NCBI GenBank assembly: GCA_041661865.1
Contig: JBAZTO010000021.1
Location: forward strand, 1 to 62,954
Source: JBAZTO01 sp041661865
Lineage (GTDB): Bacteria > Planctomycetota > Phycisphaerae > SM23-33
Reading direction: 5' to 3'
DNA: 62,954 nucleotides
The stretch's first letter is position 1. Each line of letters begins with the position of its first letter. Both the position numbers and the translations under genes were made by a program. Below, in pieces: positions 7,100-17,345 of this stretch. Below the pieces are notes generated by a model. That model was not told the origin of the DNA. It searched no databases and was given only the letters and a program-made list of their open reading frames with translations.

Positions 7100-10000
7100 C
7101 TACCGCGTCGGCGTCGTGGTCTCCCAGGACCTGGCGGCACCGTTCATTTCCAGGTCCCGCTCGACTGCATCGATCCGCTCCCGTTCCAGCCTGGCACGGT
7201 CGGCGCCTGGGGAGTCCTGGGTCAGGTTCGTGTAGAAGAGCTTGTCCATCCACATCCACGTCTTGAACCACGGGTCGGTCGGCGCCACCGTGGTGGGCAC
7301 GCCGATGTCGGTCTCCGTGACCGGGCGGTGCATGGCCGGGTCTGACGCGACGAGGGCAGACAGCACCTGGCGCCAGGGCATCGAGGCCAGGGCATGGGTG
7401 ATATGGGGCGCGCCTACGGTGTACCGGGTGGTGGGTTGGCCCTGGGCGTCCTTTGCTGCGACGGCAGTGAGCCCGAATAGATGGCGCAGCATCGCAGCCA
7501 GGCGGACAGCGGTCGGGCCGACGACGGGCGAATCTTTGTACTTCTGCAAGTTGCTGACCAGGACTGCAGCGTTCTGCGGACTGTTGATCTCGTCGAGGGG
7601 CTTCCCATAGAAGAACGAGTAGCCCATGGCACTCTCGAGCATGGACCGGATGGCGAAGTGCGTGATCGCCAAGCTCTTGAAGGCAGCCTTCGGGTCGCCG
7701 GCTGCGAGCCCGCGAATCATCTCCGAGGGGATGCTGTACATTTGGATGGCAGCCTCGACCGGGGAGCCCAGGCCTTCCAGGTAGGCGCCGGGCACACCGG
7801 GGGCGGGGATGCGGATGAGGCCCCTGCGATACCGGGGCTCGCTCTCCAGCCGCTCCGGATCCCAGGTGCCGCTCGGGGTGTACTGGTCGCCCTCGTTGAA
7901 CGCTTCGGTGACCTCGGGCCCCTGGAGGATGGCATCCGCGTAGAGCTTGTAAATCCATGGCCGCTCCCGGATGACCTGGGCATGGAGCAGCATGTTCTTG
8001 AAAGTCCACGTGAAGAACGGAATGACCGTTCGCACCCACGTCTTCTGGAACTGGGTCAGGTCGTCGTAGTTGAACAGGTGGGTGTTCACCCGGCGAACCG
8101 CATTCGCCCAGTCGCCGTTCTTCTTCATGTTGGCCGTGAAGTCGAGCACGCGGCTGTGATTCTCCACCATGTAGGACAGCACCCGTCCCACCGGCTTGGG
8201 GACGACGGTGCCGAATGCGCCACCCGCGGCAGCAACGCCCTGAATGGCGAGATCCTCGGCAGCACTGGCTATGCGTCGCACATTGGACCCGAAGCTCCGC
8301 TTCCACATGAGGCTGGACATATCGTCTTCCCACGTAGCCATGTCGCGCATCGCGGAGTAGGCACCGGTCAGGACGCCCGAAGACTCCAGGTCTTCTACGA
8401 TGCTGTCGAGGCTGCGGGGGACGCCATCGCCCAGGTCCATCCCCGCGAGGTTCCACTTCTGCGGGTCACCGAGGATGTCCCGAGCGCGGGCGTACATGGC
8501 CCGGCGCTCAAGGAAGGCGCCGAGGGGCTCGTTCATCTTCCTCGGCGCGACCATCTCGGCCGAAGCGTGGGCCAACGTACCGAATCGCTGCTTGAGACTG
8601 GCGGCCCACAGGATGCGCGCGGTCTCCCGATTGTTCGTGAAGGACAGTGCTCCGTCGAGCCCCACGTCCGTGACGACGGATGCCATGTTCCAGACGTTCC
8701 GCAGGGGGAACGCCGTCATGATGATGGTGAGCCGTTCCTTCCAGAAGTTGTTCAGGGCATCGAGGCCTCGCTTGACTGCGGCCACCTTGGGGCTGCGAAT
8801 CTCTCCCGTGAAGGTGTCGTGCAGCGCCTGGTACAATCCGGCGGGGATGTACATGTCATAGACGCTGCCCTGCTCGTGGAAGTAGCCCGACAGGTCTTTG
8901 CCGCTCACCCGGGGGACGTCCATCGGTCCACCGAGAACGCGATTCATCTCGGCTGCCGTGCGGTCCCAGGCGTACGCATCTGCGGCTTCGTCGGAGAGGT
9001 TCGGCGTCTTGGCCATGGCTGACGCTTTAAAAGCCCGCCATCTGGAGAGGGGCTGGTAGAGTTCCTCGCCGGCCTCCAGGTTCTTGCCTCTGATGTAGAG
9101 GAGCGCATCCTCTACGTTCATCTGCTGGCGCAACGCCGGGACGTTGTGCAGCCAGTTCGCGAACGTGATGGCAGGGGCATCGGTGCCCTTGGTCAGCGCC
9201 TGACCCCGCGCGGCCTGGATGGCAACGCGGGCATCGAGGACGGCTTGCGGGTTCACCCCGGCGCCTTGCCAGTCTGCGAGACTTCCAGACATGAGCAGGT
9301 CCATGGGGGTCTTCACGTTCGGTCGCTGGAAGAGAGGCACGAGGTCATGGGTCCGGGCCCACTCGGCCTTCTTCATCCCGTAGGGGATGGGGGGCAGAGG
9401 CTTGGCTCCCTGAAACATGGGGGCGAGGATGGCCTGGGTAGCTTCCGGTGTCTGGAGCCCGGCTGCTGGGGCTCCGGCCGCAAGGGGCCGGGGCACGCCC
9501 GCCGGCCTCGTCCATCCAAGCTCTGCCGGCCCGGCTCCGCGCTCGGCTCCCGTTACGCTTTCGCTCCGCACCCGGGCAACGGTCTCCCGGATGGTTTCCA
9601 TGAAGGACTTCGCACCGCTGACCATTCCCCGCAGCTCGGCGGGGCACGGCTTCTTCGGATCGGCGACCTGGTCGGCAGCCCACTTCACCCAGGCGGCGTA
9701 GTCGTTGGCCCATTCCTCTTCCTTGAGGAAGGCTCCGGGGTCGGCTGGGTCCACGCCGTACACCAGGCGCAGCGCCTGCTTGACCGGGTGGTCTTCGGGC
9801 AGGAGCACGGAGACCAGGTGGCCGACTTCGTGGTCGAGGGTGTTCGGGTCGGCATGCAGGAAGGTTTCGATGCGAGCGCGGCCGGCTGACCCCAGCTTCG
9901 TTGGGTCCGGGGGCGTCATCTGGCCGAGGACTGTCCCGCCCGGGATATGGCCGCTCTGCCCTGCGACATCGAAGACGCCATTGAATAGCGCATAGGCATG

Positions 10001-13000
10001 GTCGGGCGTGTCGTACCCGAGCATCTTCTGCACGGCTTGCATGGTGGCATCGAGGGTCTTCTCGGCGAGGAGCACCTGGGCCGGGCTGCTGTTGAGCCGT
10101 TGTGCTGTCTCGCGCAGGCTCTGAAATGCTTGGACCCGGTGTACCCACTGCTCGGGATCCGTGAAGTCCCGAGCATCTGCGTCGGTAACGGCGCGGATGA
10201 TGCCGCTGCGCAGGAAGGCGAGAAGCATGTCCTGGGCTGCCAGCCCGCGGTTCGCTGCGCCATAGTGTCCGAGGACGTCATGGATGTCCACGGAGAGCTT
10301 GAAGGCTCCGGAGCCCTCGGAAGCGTTGATCTCGTCGAGAGCCCCGCGGATGGACCGGAGCTTGCCGGCTCCCGTGTCAGAGGACAGGCGGGCATCGAGA
10401 GCCGCGCCCATGCCCCGCGTGCCAGCCTGCACGTCGCGGAAGTTCCGCGCCTTCTCGCTGGCTTGTAGCGCCGAGGGAGTCTCGATGTGGGGGAAGTAGC
10501 CCGCCACGCCCCACTCCCGGAGCATCCGGCTCGGGCTGGCTACGAACTCGCGGCCCTGCTCGGCATAGAGATCCTCGTACCGCTTGATGAGCGCCTTGAA
10601 CGCATCGACCATGGGTACGATGGCGGGATCGAGGTCTCCGTATCGCTGGCCTACCAGGTGCGGATACAACTGGCGAAGCCGCTGGAAGCCGGCCAAGTCC
10701 TGCGGGAGTACCGGGCCTTCCCGGGTCATCATGAGCGCCAGCGTGAGCCTGTCGGCTTCGTCCATCCGCCCGGTGAGCCCGTTGAAGACGTGGAGGATCT
10801 GGGCCTCGACATCATCGAGGAACCGGTAGGCAGGTTGAGGGTCGATCCCCTGGGGTAACAATCCTTGCAGCGCAGGATCCGTGACCTTGAACCCTTCGGG
10901 AAGCGGCATCCGCGGGATGAGCTTGTTCAGGTCGTCGTTCACGTACTCGTCGATGTTGGCTACATGCTTCGACAGCGCATCGAGGAGGCCCTCGCGCAGT
11001 TCTGCAATGGCGGCAGCCGGTGTCTTTCCGGTTGGTGGGGTCTCCAGGGCATGGGCAATGAGTCCGCCTGTAACACCGACGTGTCCCCCGAGGCCTGGGT
11101 CCGGGATGGCGGACGCGGCGTCGGCAGACAGCCGACGAAGCATAGCAGCCGTGAGCCGGCTACGCTCGAGGGCTGCGGGCGCGGCTCCGGTTCGTGTGAC
11201 GAGGCCCTCGAGGTGGGGAGCCAGGGCCGCCAGTTCCGTCTGCCGGGCTTGCAGAGTAGCTCGCACAGTCTGCATGTTGCTTCGAGACCGATTCATGAGA
11301 GCGGACGCTTCCGGCTTCGTCATGAACCCATCCGGATCCGAACCCTTGAAGGTTCGCATCACGTAGTCCTGCACTATGCTTCTCGCATGGTCATCCTTTG
11401 GATTAGCAGTCCATGCGAGGAAGCTCTCCCACACGGAACGATCCGTGTCGAGCGCCTCTGTCGTGCGCGCCAGGGCCTCGCCAGTCTGCTTCGCCAGCAT
11501 CCCCATGATGGCGTGCTTCTCGGCGCCGAGGGTCTCCGGCTTGGTGAGGAAGTTGTCGATGTGCTCAAGGTCCCTGCGGGTTTCCTCGGCCAGGCGTTCC
11601 ACGGCGAGCTTGACGCTGTTCGCGTCGGCACCGGCCAGGGCATCGGTCTCGCCCAGGATCATGTGGTAGAGCCGCGAGGCCACAGCGGGCTCAGCCACAC
11701 CGAACTGCTTGGCCAGGAGCGCCCGGACGCGGGGCCACAGAACATCGGCGGATGGTCCGAGAGCATCCTTGATGATCTGGGTGAGGGCTGCTTGGTTTCG
11801 TAGCGTGTACGTCGATGCTGCCGTTCCTCCGGCCTTTGCGATGTCTTCTGCCGTGCTGCCGGCTACGCGGGCAGCTTCCATGGCCTTCGTCTGGATGTGA
11901 CTCTGGGCGTAGTCGGCCATGCGCTTGGCCATCAGGTTCAGGTCAGCGGTGTCGAGCAGTCCGAGAATGGCCTGGTGCTCGGCGCGCATGCCAATCAGTG
12001 CCCGGTTGAAGGTGTCCCGGTAGCCCGACGCCCCAGCGAGTTCCTTGTCGAATATCGGGGACATAGAGCGCAAGGTCTCGATACCGTCTTCGAACTTGTG
12101 CGGGTCTTCCTTCACGAAGCGAGCCAGGTTCTGTATGGCCTGGTTGATCTCGTCCTTCGCCATTCCATTCGACTTCTGCAGCAGGTCAGACATAGCCTGG
12201 AGATTATCAATCATGGGCTGGAGTTCAGGCCTGCGGGCGAGTTCGCCCTCGCCCCGTTCGATGGCCCGGACTGCCATGCCGATAATGTCATCGGCATCCT
12301 TGTCGAGCTTCGGGTCTGCCTTCTTCATGATCTGGTAGAGCGTGGCAGCTTCCCCGTAGGCCCGCTTTGCATACCAGTTGAGCTGATACTGCATTCCCGC
12401 GATGCCCGACAGGTACTTCGACCTCGCATTCAGGAAGGCGTCCCATAGCTGTTTCGGCACCCGGGCGAGACTCCGGTAGCCCATCGCTACCTCGATGCCC
12501 GGCAGCATTCCCTCCTCGGTCACAGGGGCCACGCCCGGAGCCAGCACGGAGAGCTGGGTAGCCCCGTCTCCCAGGTGCGCGGCGATGCGTTCCCATGCGA
12601 TGCCGGGGAGCGATAGCAGCTTCCGGGCCGCTTCGGCCGGTGCGATCTTGTAGACTGACCAGGCGAGCCGTTGACCGCGGGACAGCGCGAGGAGATTGAC
12701 CGCGGGGTCCGGGCCCAGATGCTCGACGACCGTGCTCAAGGTCCGGTACGTGTAGGGCTTGATGCCCTTGCCGGCGTAGTAGGCGCCCGTGAAGATGGGG
12801 TTCGGCATGAAGGGGATCAGGAAGCGCGTGGGCGTAGATGGGGCCAGCGGGTTGTGCATGGCCAGCGTGCCGGCCTTCTGCACCAGGTTCTTCGGGGCCC
12901 GCGCCATCTCGGTGGCGGCCCACACGGCGTCATCGGCATGCGCCGCAGTGCTCCGCGCAGCAGATGCCCGAGCCCCTGCAATCCGGGCGAAGTGCGCGGC

Positions 13001-14503
13001 TGCTCGTCCCTTGTCGTTGCGCACGAGACTGGCAACCAGGGCGGCCTGGGTCTGCTCGTCCCGGGCAGCCTGGAGCAGGATCTTGATGGCGGCTTGGTCC
13101 TCTGCGGGATCTGCGAACCGCGCCATCAGGTCCGCGATCTTCGTGGCCGCATCGGCCTGGGCTTTCTGCACCGCGGCCAGAGCCTGCGCGCCATCGGCCG
13201 CGAGACGGCTTGCCGTCCGTGCCTGGGTGGTGTGCTCGGCGCTCTCGGCCGCCAGCTCCGTCGCCGCGTTCACCCACTTCTGTGCCGTCGCTGTCGTGTC
13301 GCCAGCCTGCACGGCTTGAATGGCTTCTCGGGCAACGTCGTCCGCTTCCTGCTTCGTGACCCGGGCAACGGCTGCGGCGGCCCGGGTAGCCCGGGGCTGG
13401 ACCACGTAGGCTCGATCACCCACGCGTAGCTGCTTGATGCCGCGAGACGTACCGAGGAACCAGAGAGGGTCCGCGGGGTTGGTCATGTCGGCAATGAGCC
13501 CCGCAGCCATGCGGCCGCCTTCGGTGCCCATCACCTTCCCAAGGATGAATCGGTTCACCGGGTCCGGCGCCAGGAGCGCAGCCGTTCGGGCTTCATCCTT
13601 CGTAATTGTCGAATCCACAAGCTCGCGCCCGTCGATGTCGGGGGGCTTCACGCCGAAGTAGGAGAACTCCCCGCGGTGCTGGAGGCCCCGCTCCCAGAGC
13701 TTGCCAGTGGCCAGGGCTCCGTAGAGTCTGCGGCCGGCTTCCCCGGTGATGGACTCTCGTTCGGCCCGGCCTTCCGGATCACGAATGTGCTCGACGATGG
13801 ACATCGCGGCCATCTGCGCGGGGCCAACCTGCGAGATGCTATTTGCGATGTCAGCAGGAAGTCCCCAGTCTTCGGGCAGCGGAGCCGCTCCGCTGTAGAA
13901 CGGGACGCCATGGGCAGACCACCAGCCTGTGATGTCGCCGAGCACCTCGCCGACCTTCGTGTCCGGATTGGGCAGCGCCATGCCGGCGCCCGCCAGGATC
14001 TGCATGACACCGCGACGGGGGAGGTTCAGGGGGTCGAGCGCTTTACCCAGGGTCTCGATGCCCGGGATGGCATAGGCCTCCTCGGCCTTCACATCCTTGT
14101 CGGGCTCCATACCGTGGGTGGTCTGGAGGATGTCGTAGCCAGCCTGCCGGCCCTCGGCGCCCTGCTGCATGACCTGTACGGCGCCCTTGTTACCAACGCC
14201 GGTCGGAATAATGGCGGGCCCCACCGGGCTGTCGGTATAGGTTGGCTTGAAGGCCATTGGGCCCGAAGGAACGATCGGGGTGTCGTACCACGCGCTGGAT
14301 GTCGGAGCGGCACCGCTCCAGGGATTCGATGGTGCAGGAGCAGCCGGGGCAGCCGGGGCTGCGGGAACTTGCGCGGCCGGTAGCGGCTCTGCGGGGACCG
14401 GCGCAACCTGGGCCGGCGTAGGCCCGGCAATGGCCGGTGGAGCGGGGGCGGGCTGGGCTTCCTTCTGGAGCCGTTCCCACACATCGGCGGGCATTGGAGT
14501 CAT
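7100..14503 (-). CDS. giant polyvalent virion protein with zinc-peptidase motif
   Basis: 2467 residues, ATG 14503 after AGGGGG. The N-terminus is Ala/Pro-rich. Long helical regions follow, then HEVGH at 1558-1562 with a downstream acidic EEEWANDY, as in gluzincin metallopeptidases. Near 1930 FPLRNVWNM resembles the LPD38-type segment seen in large polyvalent proteins, and the C-terminal part (FFTWTFKNMLLHAQ) resembles the ends of phage internal virion proteins. Such proteins are packaged and ejected with DNA in podoviruses; this assignment is by size, position and motif. T7/N4-type RNA polymerase motifs were sought and not found. It ends the virion operon. Confidence 0.88.
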   Translation of the reverse strand: MTPMPADVWERLQKEAQPAPAPPAIAGPTPAQVAPVPAEPLPAAQVPAAPAAPAAPAPSNPWSGAAPTSSAWYDTPIVPSGPMAFKPTYTDSPVGPAIIPTGVGNKGAVQVMQQGAEGRQAGYDILQTTHGMEPDKDVKAEEAYAIPGIETLGKALDPLNLPRRGVMQILAGAGMALPNPDTKVGEVLGDITGWWSAHGVPFYSGAAPLPEDWGLPADIANSISQVGPAQMAAMSIVEHIRDPEGRAERESITGEAGRRLYGALATGKLWERGLQHRGEFSYFGVKPPDIDGRELVDSTITKDEARTAALLAPDPVNRFILGKVMGTEGGRMAAGLIADMTNPADPLWFLGTSRGIKQLRVGDRAYVVQPRATRAAAAVARVTKQEADDVAREAIQAVQAGDTTATAQKWVNAATELAAESAEHTTQARTASRLAADGAQALAAVQKAQADAATKIADLMARFADPAEDQAAIKILLQAARDEQTQAALVASLVRNDKGRAAAHFARIAGARASAARSTAAHADDAVWAATEMARAPKNLVQKAGTLAMHNPLAPSTPTRFLIPFMPNPIFTGAYYAGKGIKPYTYRTLSTVVEHLGPDPAVNLLALSRGQRLAWSVYKIAPAEAARKLLSLPGIAWERIAAHLGDGATQLSVLAPGVAPVTEEGMLPGIEVAMGYRSLARVPKQLWDAFLNARSKYLSGIAGMQYQLNWYAKRAYGEAATLYQIMKKADPKLDKDADDIIGMAVRAIERGEGELARRPELQPMIDNLQAMSDLLQKSNGMAKDEINQAIQNLARFVKEDPHKFEDGIETLRSMSPIFDKELAGASGYRDTFNRALIGMRAEHQAILGLLDTADLNLMAKRMADYAQSHIQTKAMEAARVAGSTAEDIAKAGGTAASTYTLRNQAALTQIIKDALGPSADVLWPRVRALLAKQFGVAEPAVASRLYHMILGETDALAGADANSVKLAVERLAEETRRDLEHIDNFLTKPETLGAEKHAIMGMLAKQTGEALARTTEALDTDRSVWESFLAWTANPKDDHARSIVQDYVMRTFKGSDPDGFMTKPEASALMNRSRSNMQTVRATLQARQTELAALAPHLEGLVTRTGAAPAALERSRLTAAMLRRLSADAASAIPDPGLGGHVGVTGGLIAHALETPPTGKTPAAAIAELREGLLDALSKHVANIDEYVNDDLNKLIPRMPLPEGFKVTDPALQGLLPQGIDPQPAYRFLDDVEAQILHVFNGLTGRMDEADRLTLALMMTREGPVLPQDLAGFQRLRQLYPHLVGQRYGDLDPAIVPMVDAFKALIKRYEDLYAEQGREFVASPSRMLREWGVAGYFPHIETPSALQASEKARNFRDVQAGTRGMGAALDARLSSDTGAGKLRSIRGALDEINASEGSGAFKLSVDIHDVLGHYGAANRGLAAQDMLLAFLRSGIIRAVTDADARDFTDPEQWVHRVQAFQSLRETAQRLNSSPAQVLLAEKTLDATMQAVQKMLGYDTPDHAYALFNGVFDVAGQSGHIPGGTVLGQMTPPDPTKLGSAGRARIETFLHADPNTLDHEVGHLVSVLLPEDHPVKQALRLVYGVDPADPGAFLKEEEWANDYAAWVKWAADQVADPKKPCPAELRGMVSGAKSFMETIRETVARVRSESVTGAERGAGPAELGWTRPAGVPRPLAAGAPAAGLQTPEATQAILAPMFQGAKPLPPIPYGMKKAEWARTHDLVPLFQRPNVKTPMDLLMSGSLADWQGAGVNPQAVLDARVAIQAARGQALTKGTDAPAITFANWLHNVPALRQQMNVEDALLYIRGKNLEAGEELYQPLSRWRAFKASAMAKTPNLSDEAADAYAWDRTAAEMNRVLGGPMDVPRVSGKDLSGYFHEQGSVYDMYIPAGLYQALHDTFTGEIRSPKVAAVKRGLDALNNFWKERLTIIMTAFPLRNVWNMASVVTDVGLDGALSFTNNRETARILWAASLKQRFGTLAHASAEMVAPRKMNEPLGAFLERRAMYARARDILGDPQKWNLAGMDLGDGVPRSLDSIVEDLESSGVLTGAYSAMRDMATWEDDMSSLMWKRSFGSNVRRIASAAEDLAIQGVAAAGGAFGTVVPKPVGRVLSYMVENHSRVLDFTANMKKNGDWANAVRRVNTHLFNYDDLTQFQKTWVRTVIPFFTWTFKNMLLHAQVIRERPWIYKLYADAILQGPEVTEAFNEGDQYTPSGTWDPERLESEPRYRRGLIRIPAPGVPGAYLEGLGSPVEAAIQMYSIPSEMIRGLAAGDPKAAFKSLAITHFAIRSMLESAMGYSFFYGKPLDEINSPQNAAVLVSNLQKYKDSPVVGPTAVRLAAMLRHLFGLTAVAAKDAQGQPTTRYTVGAPHITHALASMPWRQVLSALVASDPAMHRPVTETDIGVPTTVAPTDPWFKTWMWMDKLFYTNLTQDSPGADRARLERERIDAVERDLEMNGAARSWETTTPTR

Positions 14504-14506
14504 GGT

Positions 14507-16768
14507 CTACCCCCTGCGGGTCTGCCGGTAGGGATCCCGGAAGGGATTGTACGCTTCGTCCAGGTAGGCGGCTGGCGTCTTCGCACCGCGGAGGATGGCA
14601 CCCAGGGTGCCATTGAACCCCGTATCCTGATACGGCTGGGGTTCTGGTGGAGCGGCGCGTGCGGGTTCAGGGGGCGGAGGAGCAGCCCGCTCGGGAGACG
14701 CGTCGAGGAGCATGCCGGCCGCTTCGGAGCCGAGCGCGCGACCGAAGTCTCCCACCCGCTCTGCGGCTCCGCTAATCGCGTTCTTGCCGGCATCGACCAC
14801 CTGGCGCATGTCCGCTTCGCCGGGCGTTTCGACACGCCGGCCTTCCGGGACCGCCGTCGCTTCGGCTTCCCGTTCCGGCGTCATGAGTACGGGCTGCTCT
14901 GGAATCTCGAAGCTGTTGCGCACCGGTTCGGGCTGCGCCGGAGCGCCGGGCTCGGGTACGGCGTCTTCCGGAATGGGCGTCTCGATGGCTTCCGGAGCCG
15001 CGGCCGTAGCCGGTCCTTCTCCCGGCATCGGAACCATGGGCGGGGGTCCGATGGGAACCTCGACCGGTTCGCCAGCAGTGACGGGCGTCCAGCCGCCCTG
15101 GGCTGCTTGCCATTCGAGAGGCTCGCCCGTGGCCGACACCGCGTACTGGGGCTGCTCAGCATCCTGGCGAACAGGCGCCCCGTTGTACTGAGCAGTAGCC
15201 GATGGCTGAGCTGCAGGAGCTGTAGGAGCGGCCGGTACGCTCGGCTTCGAAGCTGCAGGAGCCGATGCAGGCGTAGCTGCAGGCGCATTCCTGACCGGAG
15301 CTTCCTTTGCAGCATCTACAGCCGCAGCCTGGCGCTCAGTCAGTCCCCGCTCATCGAGAGCCGGTATAGGCGTCTCGGCGCCGTAGGCTTCCAGTGCCTT
15401 CTCGTCTTGCGCCTTGGGCGACAGGCTCTTGACAGCATCGCCGACAGCGAGGACTACGCCGCCCAGGATGTGGGGTCCACCGAGCAGACGACCGAGCGGG
15501 CTGGCACGGAAGCCGAAGCCTCGAGCATCCCCCTCGGCGATGATCATCCTGCGGAGGGCTCGAGGGGCGTCTGCGTTGTACACGTCGCCCAGCTCCGGGT
15601 TCTGTTCCATCCAGGCCTTGGCAATCTTCACCTCGGCCGGGTGGTATGCGGCATACCGCATGGCCTCGTCCGTGTTACGGAAGTGCATGGCATCGGCCCA
15701 ATTCTCCAGACCAGGCCACGAAGCCGAAAAGGCCGCAGTGGCCTTCTCCCACGGGTCGAGAGTACCTGGGTCCTGGCGCATCATGGCTCGCAAGTAGTCG
15801 ATGTCCTTCTGAATCTCGCGGCCCATGGGCAGGGATTCGAGGGTCTCGCCATAGGCATAGATACCATTCTTGAAGGGGCCTTCACCCCGTTGAATGATGC
15901 GCTGGGCTTCCTTCTGCATGGGCGTGCCGACGCCCAGCTTGTTGACCTCGCCCTGCATGTAGGCTTCCCACTGCTTGGCCTTCTCCTGCTTGCTCTGGAG
16001 CGTGGCCATCGCAGCCGGGTCCATGCCGGCAGTGACCGTCTCGGACCACTTCTGCTTCACGATGCCGAGAGCCGCATTCGCGACAGCCGGGTCTACGCCA
16101 GCCAGCATCCCGCCGCGCTGCTGCGCGTCGATGGTATTCATCCCGCTCATGACAGCGTTGTACGCCGTGGGCGCCATCTTGCCCGGGTCGGCTACGCCCT
16201 GGAGCAGAGCATTGGCCTTCACGGCTTCCTGCTGCATGTTCGCCCACAGCGCGCCGGCTACGGCATTGGCCTGCGCTTCTGGATTGCCGGGAGCTTGGTC
16301 GGCAATGACCTTGAGACGGGACGGCTGCCCAGCTTCCGGGATGAGCTTCGATAGCCCAGCAACAATGCCCGGCTGCACGGTGGTCTGAATGGCGGCAGTC
16401 GTCTTGTCGTCTGCCACGTAGAAGTTCGCGTCCGCAGACTGTTCCGCATTGTACCGCTGCAAAGCGCCGATGAGGTCAGCCTTGGCTTGGTTGTTGATGG
16501 CCTGGCTGCTCATGATGGCGTCCATCATGTCGGCTATGGAGGCCAGCGTGCGTGTGTGATAGTCCGTCCACGAGTCGATGGCACGGCCCTGGAGTTCGCT
16601 CTTCGTCTTCTCCAAGCTGGCGATGCTCTGGGCCAGCACGCCGAGGAGCTTCGGGTCTACAGGCGCAGGGGCAATGTGCGTCCGGCGCGCGCGATACGCG
16701 ATGAAGGGCTCTTCGAATACGGTAGTGGGATCGGCGCGCGCCATCGAGGCTTCGGCTGCTGTTACCAT
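14507..16768 (-). CDS. large internal virion-type protein
   Basis: 753 residues; ATG 16768 after GGGAGA. The first ~450 residues are helical and Ala/Gln-rich; the last ~300 are low-complexity Pro/Ala/Glu, probably disordered. The stop lies three bases from the start of the giant protein, so the two are translationally linked. I recognise no domain. Position and composition suggest an internal core or ejection protein. Confidence 0.8.
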   Translation of the reverse strand: MVTAAEASMARADPTTVFEEPFIAYRARRTHIAPAPVDPKLLGVLAQSIASLEKTKSELQGRAIDSWTDYHTRTLASIADMMDAIMSSQAINNQAKADLIGALQRYNAEQSADANFYVADDKTTAAIQTTVQPGIVAGLSKLIPEAGQPSRLKVIADQAPGNPEAQANAVAGALWANMQQEAVKANALLQGVADPGKMAPTAYNAVMSGMNTIDAQQRGGMLAGVDPAVANAALGIVKQKWSETVTAGMDPAAMATLQSKQEKAKQWEAYMQGEVNKLGVGTPMQKEAQRIIQRGEGPFKNGIYAYGETLESLPMGREIQKDIDYLRAMMRQDPGTLDPWEKATAAFSASWPGLENWADAMHFRNTDEAMRYAAYHPAEVKIAKAWMEQNPELGDVYNADAPRALRRMIIAEGDARGFGFRASPLGRLLGGPHILGGVVLAVGDAVKSLSPKAQDEKALEAYGAETPIPALDERGLTERQAAAVDAAKEAPVRNAPAATPASAPAASKPSVPAAPTAPAAQPSATAQYNGAPVRQDAEQPQYAVSATGEPLEWQAAQGGWTPVTAGEPVEVPIGPPPMVPMPGEGPATAAAPEAIETPIPEDAVPEPGAPAQPEPVRNSFEIPEQPVLMTPEREAEATAVPEGRRVETPGEADMRQVVDAGKNAISGAAERVGDFGRALGSEAAGMLLDASPERAAPPPPEPARAAPPEPQPYQDTGFNGTLGAILRGAKTPAAYLDEAYNPFRDPYRQTRRG

Positions 16769-16777
16769 GGTGTCTCC

Positions 16778-17329
16778 CTATGCGGCAGCAATTAGTGGCA
16801 GGAGCTTTGCTGCGTCATCCAGTCTGTCGCCCTGTCCCTGTGCGGTGGCCTGGGCCGAGCTTCCAGAAACGTCTGCCCCGGCAATGATGCCGGCTGCAAC
16901 GTCCTTGCGATGCTGTGCCATCTGCATGGCATTGACCAGCCCACCCATAGCGGCTGCCCGGTCGGCTGCGCGCGCCTGTAGGTCGGCGCCACGAACATCG
17001 GAAAGGCCCTGACGCTCTGCCGTCTGGCGCTGTTCGCCGGCTGCGCCTATGAGACTGGTCGTGAGACCCGAAGACCCCTGGCCCGTCGCGTTGGCCCCAC
17101 GGAGCGCGCGGGCAAGAGCCTGCCGCTCCTGGGCTGCTGCGCCTCCGGATACCTCGGAGATGGCAGTCTGGCGTTGGCCCGCGGACATACCGCCCGCGCC
17201 TCCCGCGATGCGTTCCATTTCGCTCTTGACGAACTTCCGGTAGTCCCGCTCCTGCTTGCCCGGAATCCCGGCGACGGTGGCAGCTACTGTGGGCTGTGCG
17301 ACCTTAGCTACAACTTCCCATACCGACAT
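16778..17329 (-). CDS. small Ala/Gly/Gln-rich virion protein
   Basis: 183 residues from ATG 17329, preceded by TGGAGGCTCCG; the longer frame upstream lacks a ribosome-binding site and overlaps the preceding gene. The sequence is rich in Ala, Gly, Gln and Arg with repeated AAERQ/AQERQ-like helices, like the short internal virion proteins encoded before large core proteins in podoviruses (inference). Confidence 0.75.
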   Translation of the reverse strand: MSVWEVVAKVAQPTVAATVAGIPGKQERDYRKFVKSEMERIAGGAGGMSAGQRQTAISEVSGGAAAQERQALARALRGANATGQGSSGLTTSLIGAAGEQRQTAERQGLSDVRGADLQARAADRAAAMGGLVNAMQMAQHRKDVAAGIIAGADVSGSSAQATAQGQGDRLDDAAKLLPLIAAA

Positions 17330-17345
17330 CGGAGCCTCCAGAATG

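Noticed and set aside
7071..8456. N-terminal extension of the receiver protein
   Set aside because: The upstream part is antisense-strand shadow in the giant gene's alternative frame, and AGGAGG marks the start at 7070.
7100..14503. N4-like virion RNA polymerase
   Set aside because: Size was suggestive, but no T7/N4 polymerase motifs could be found.
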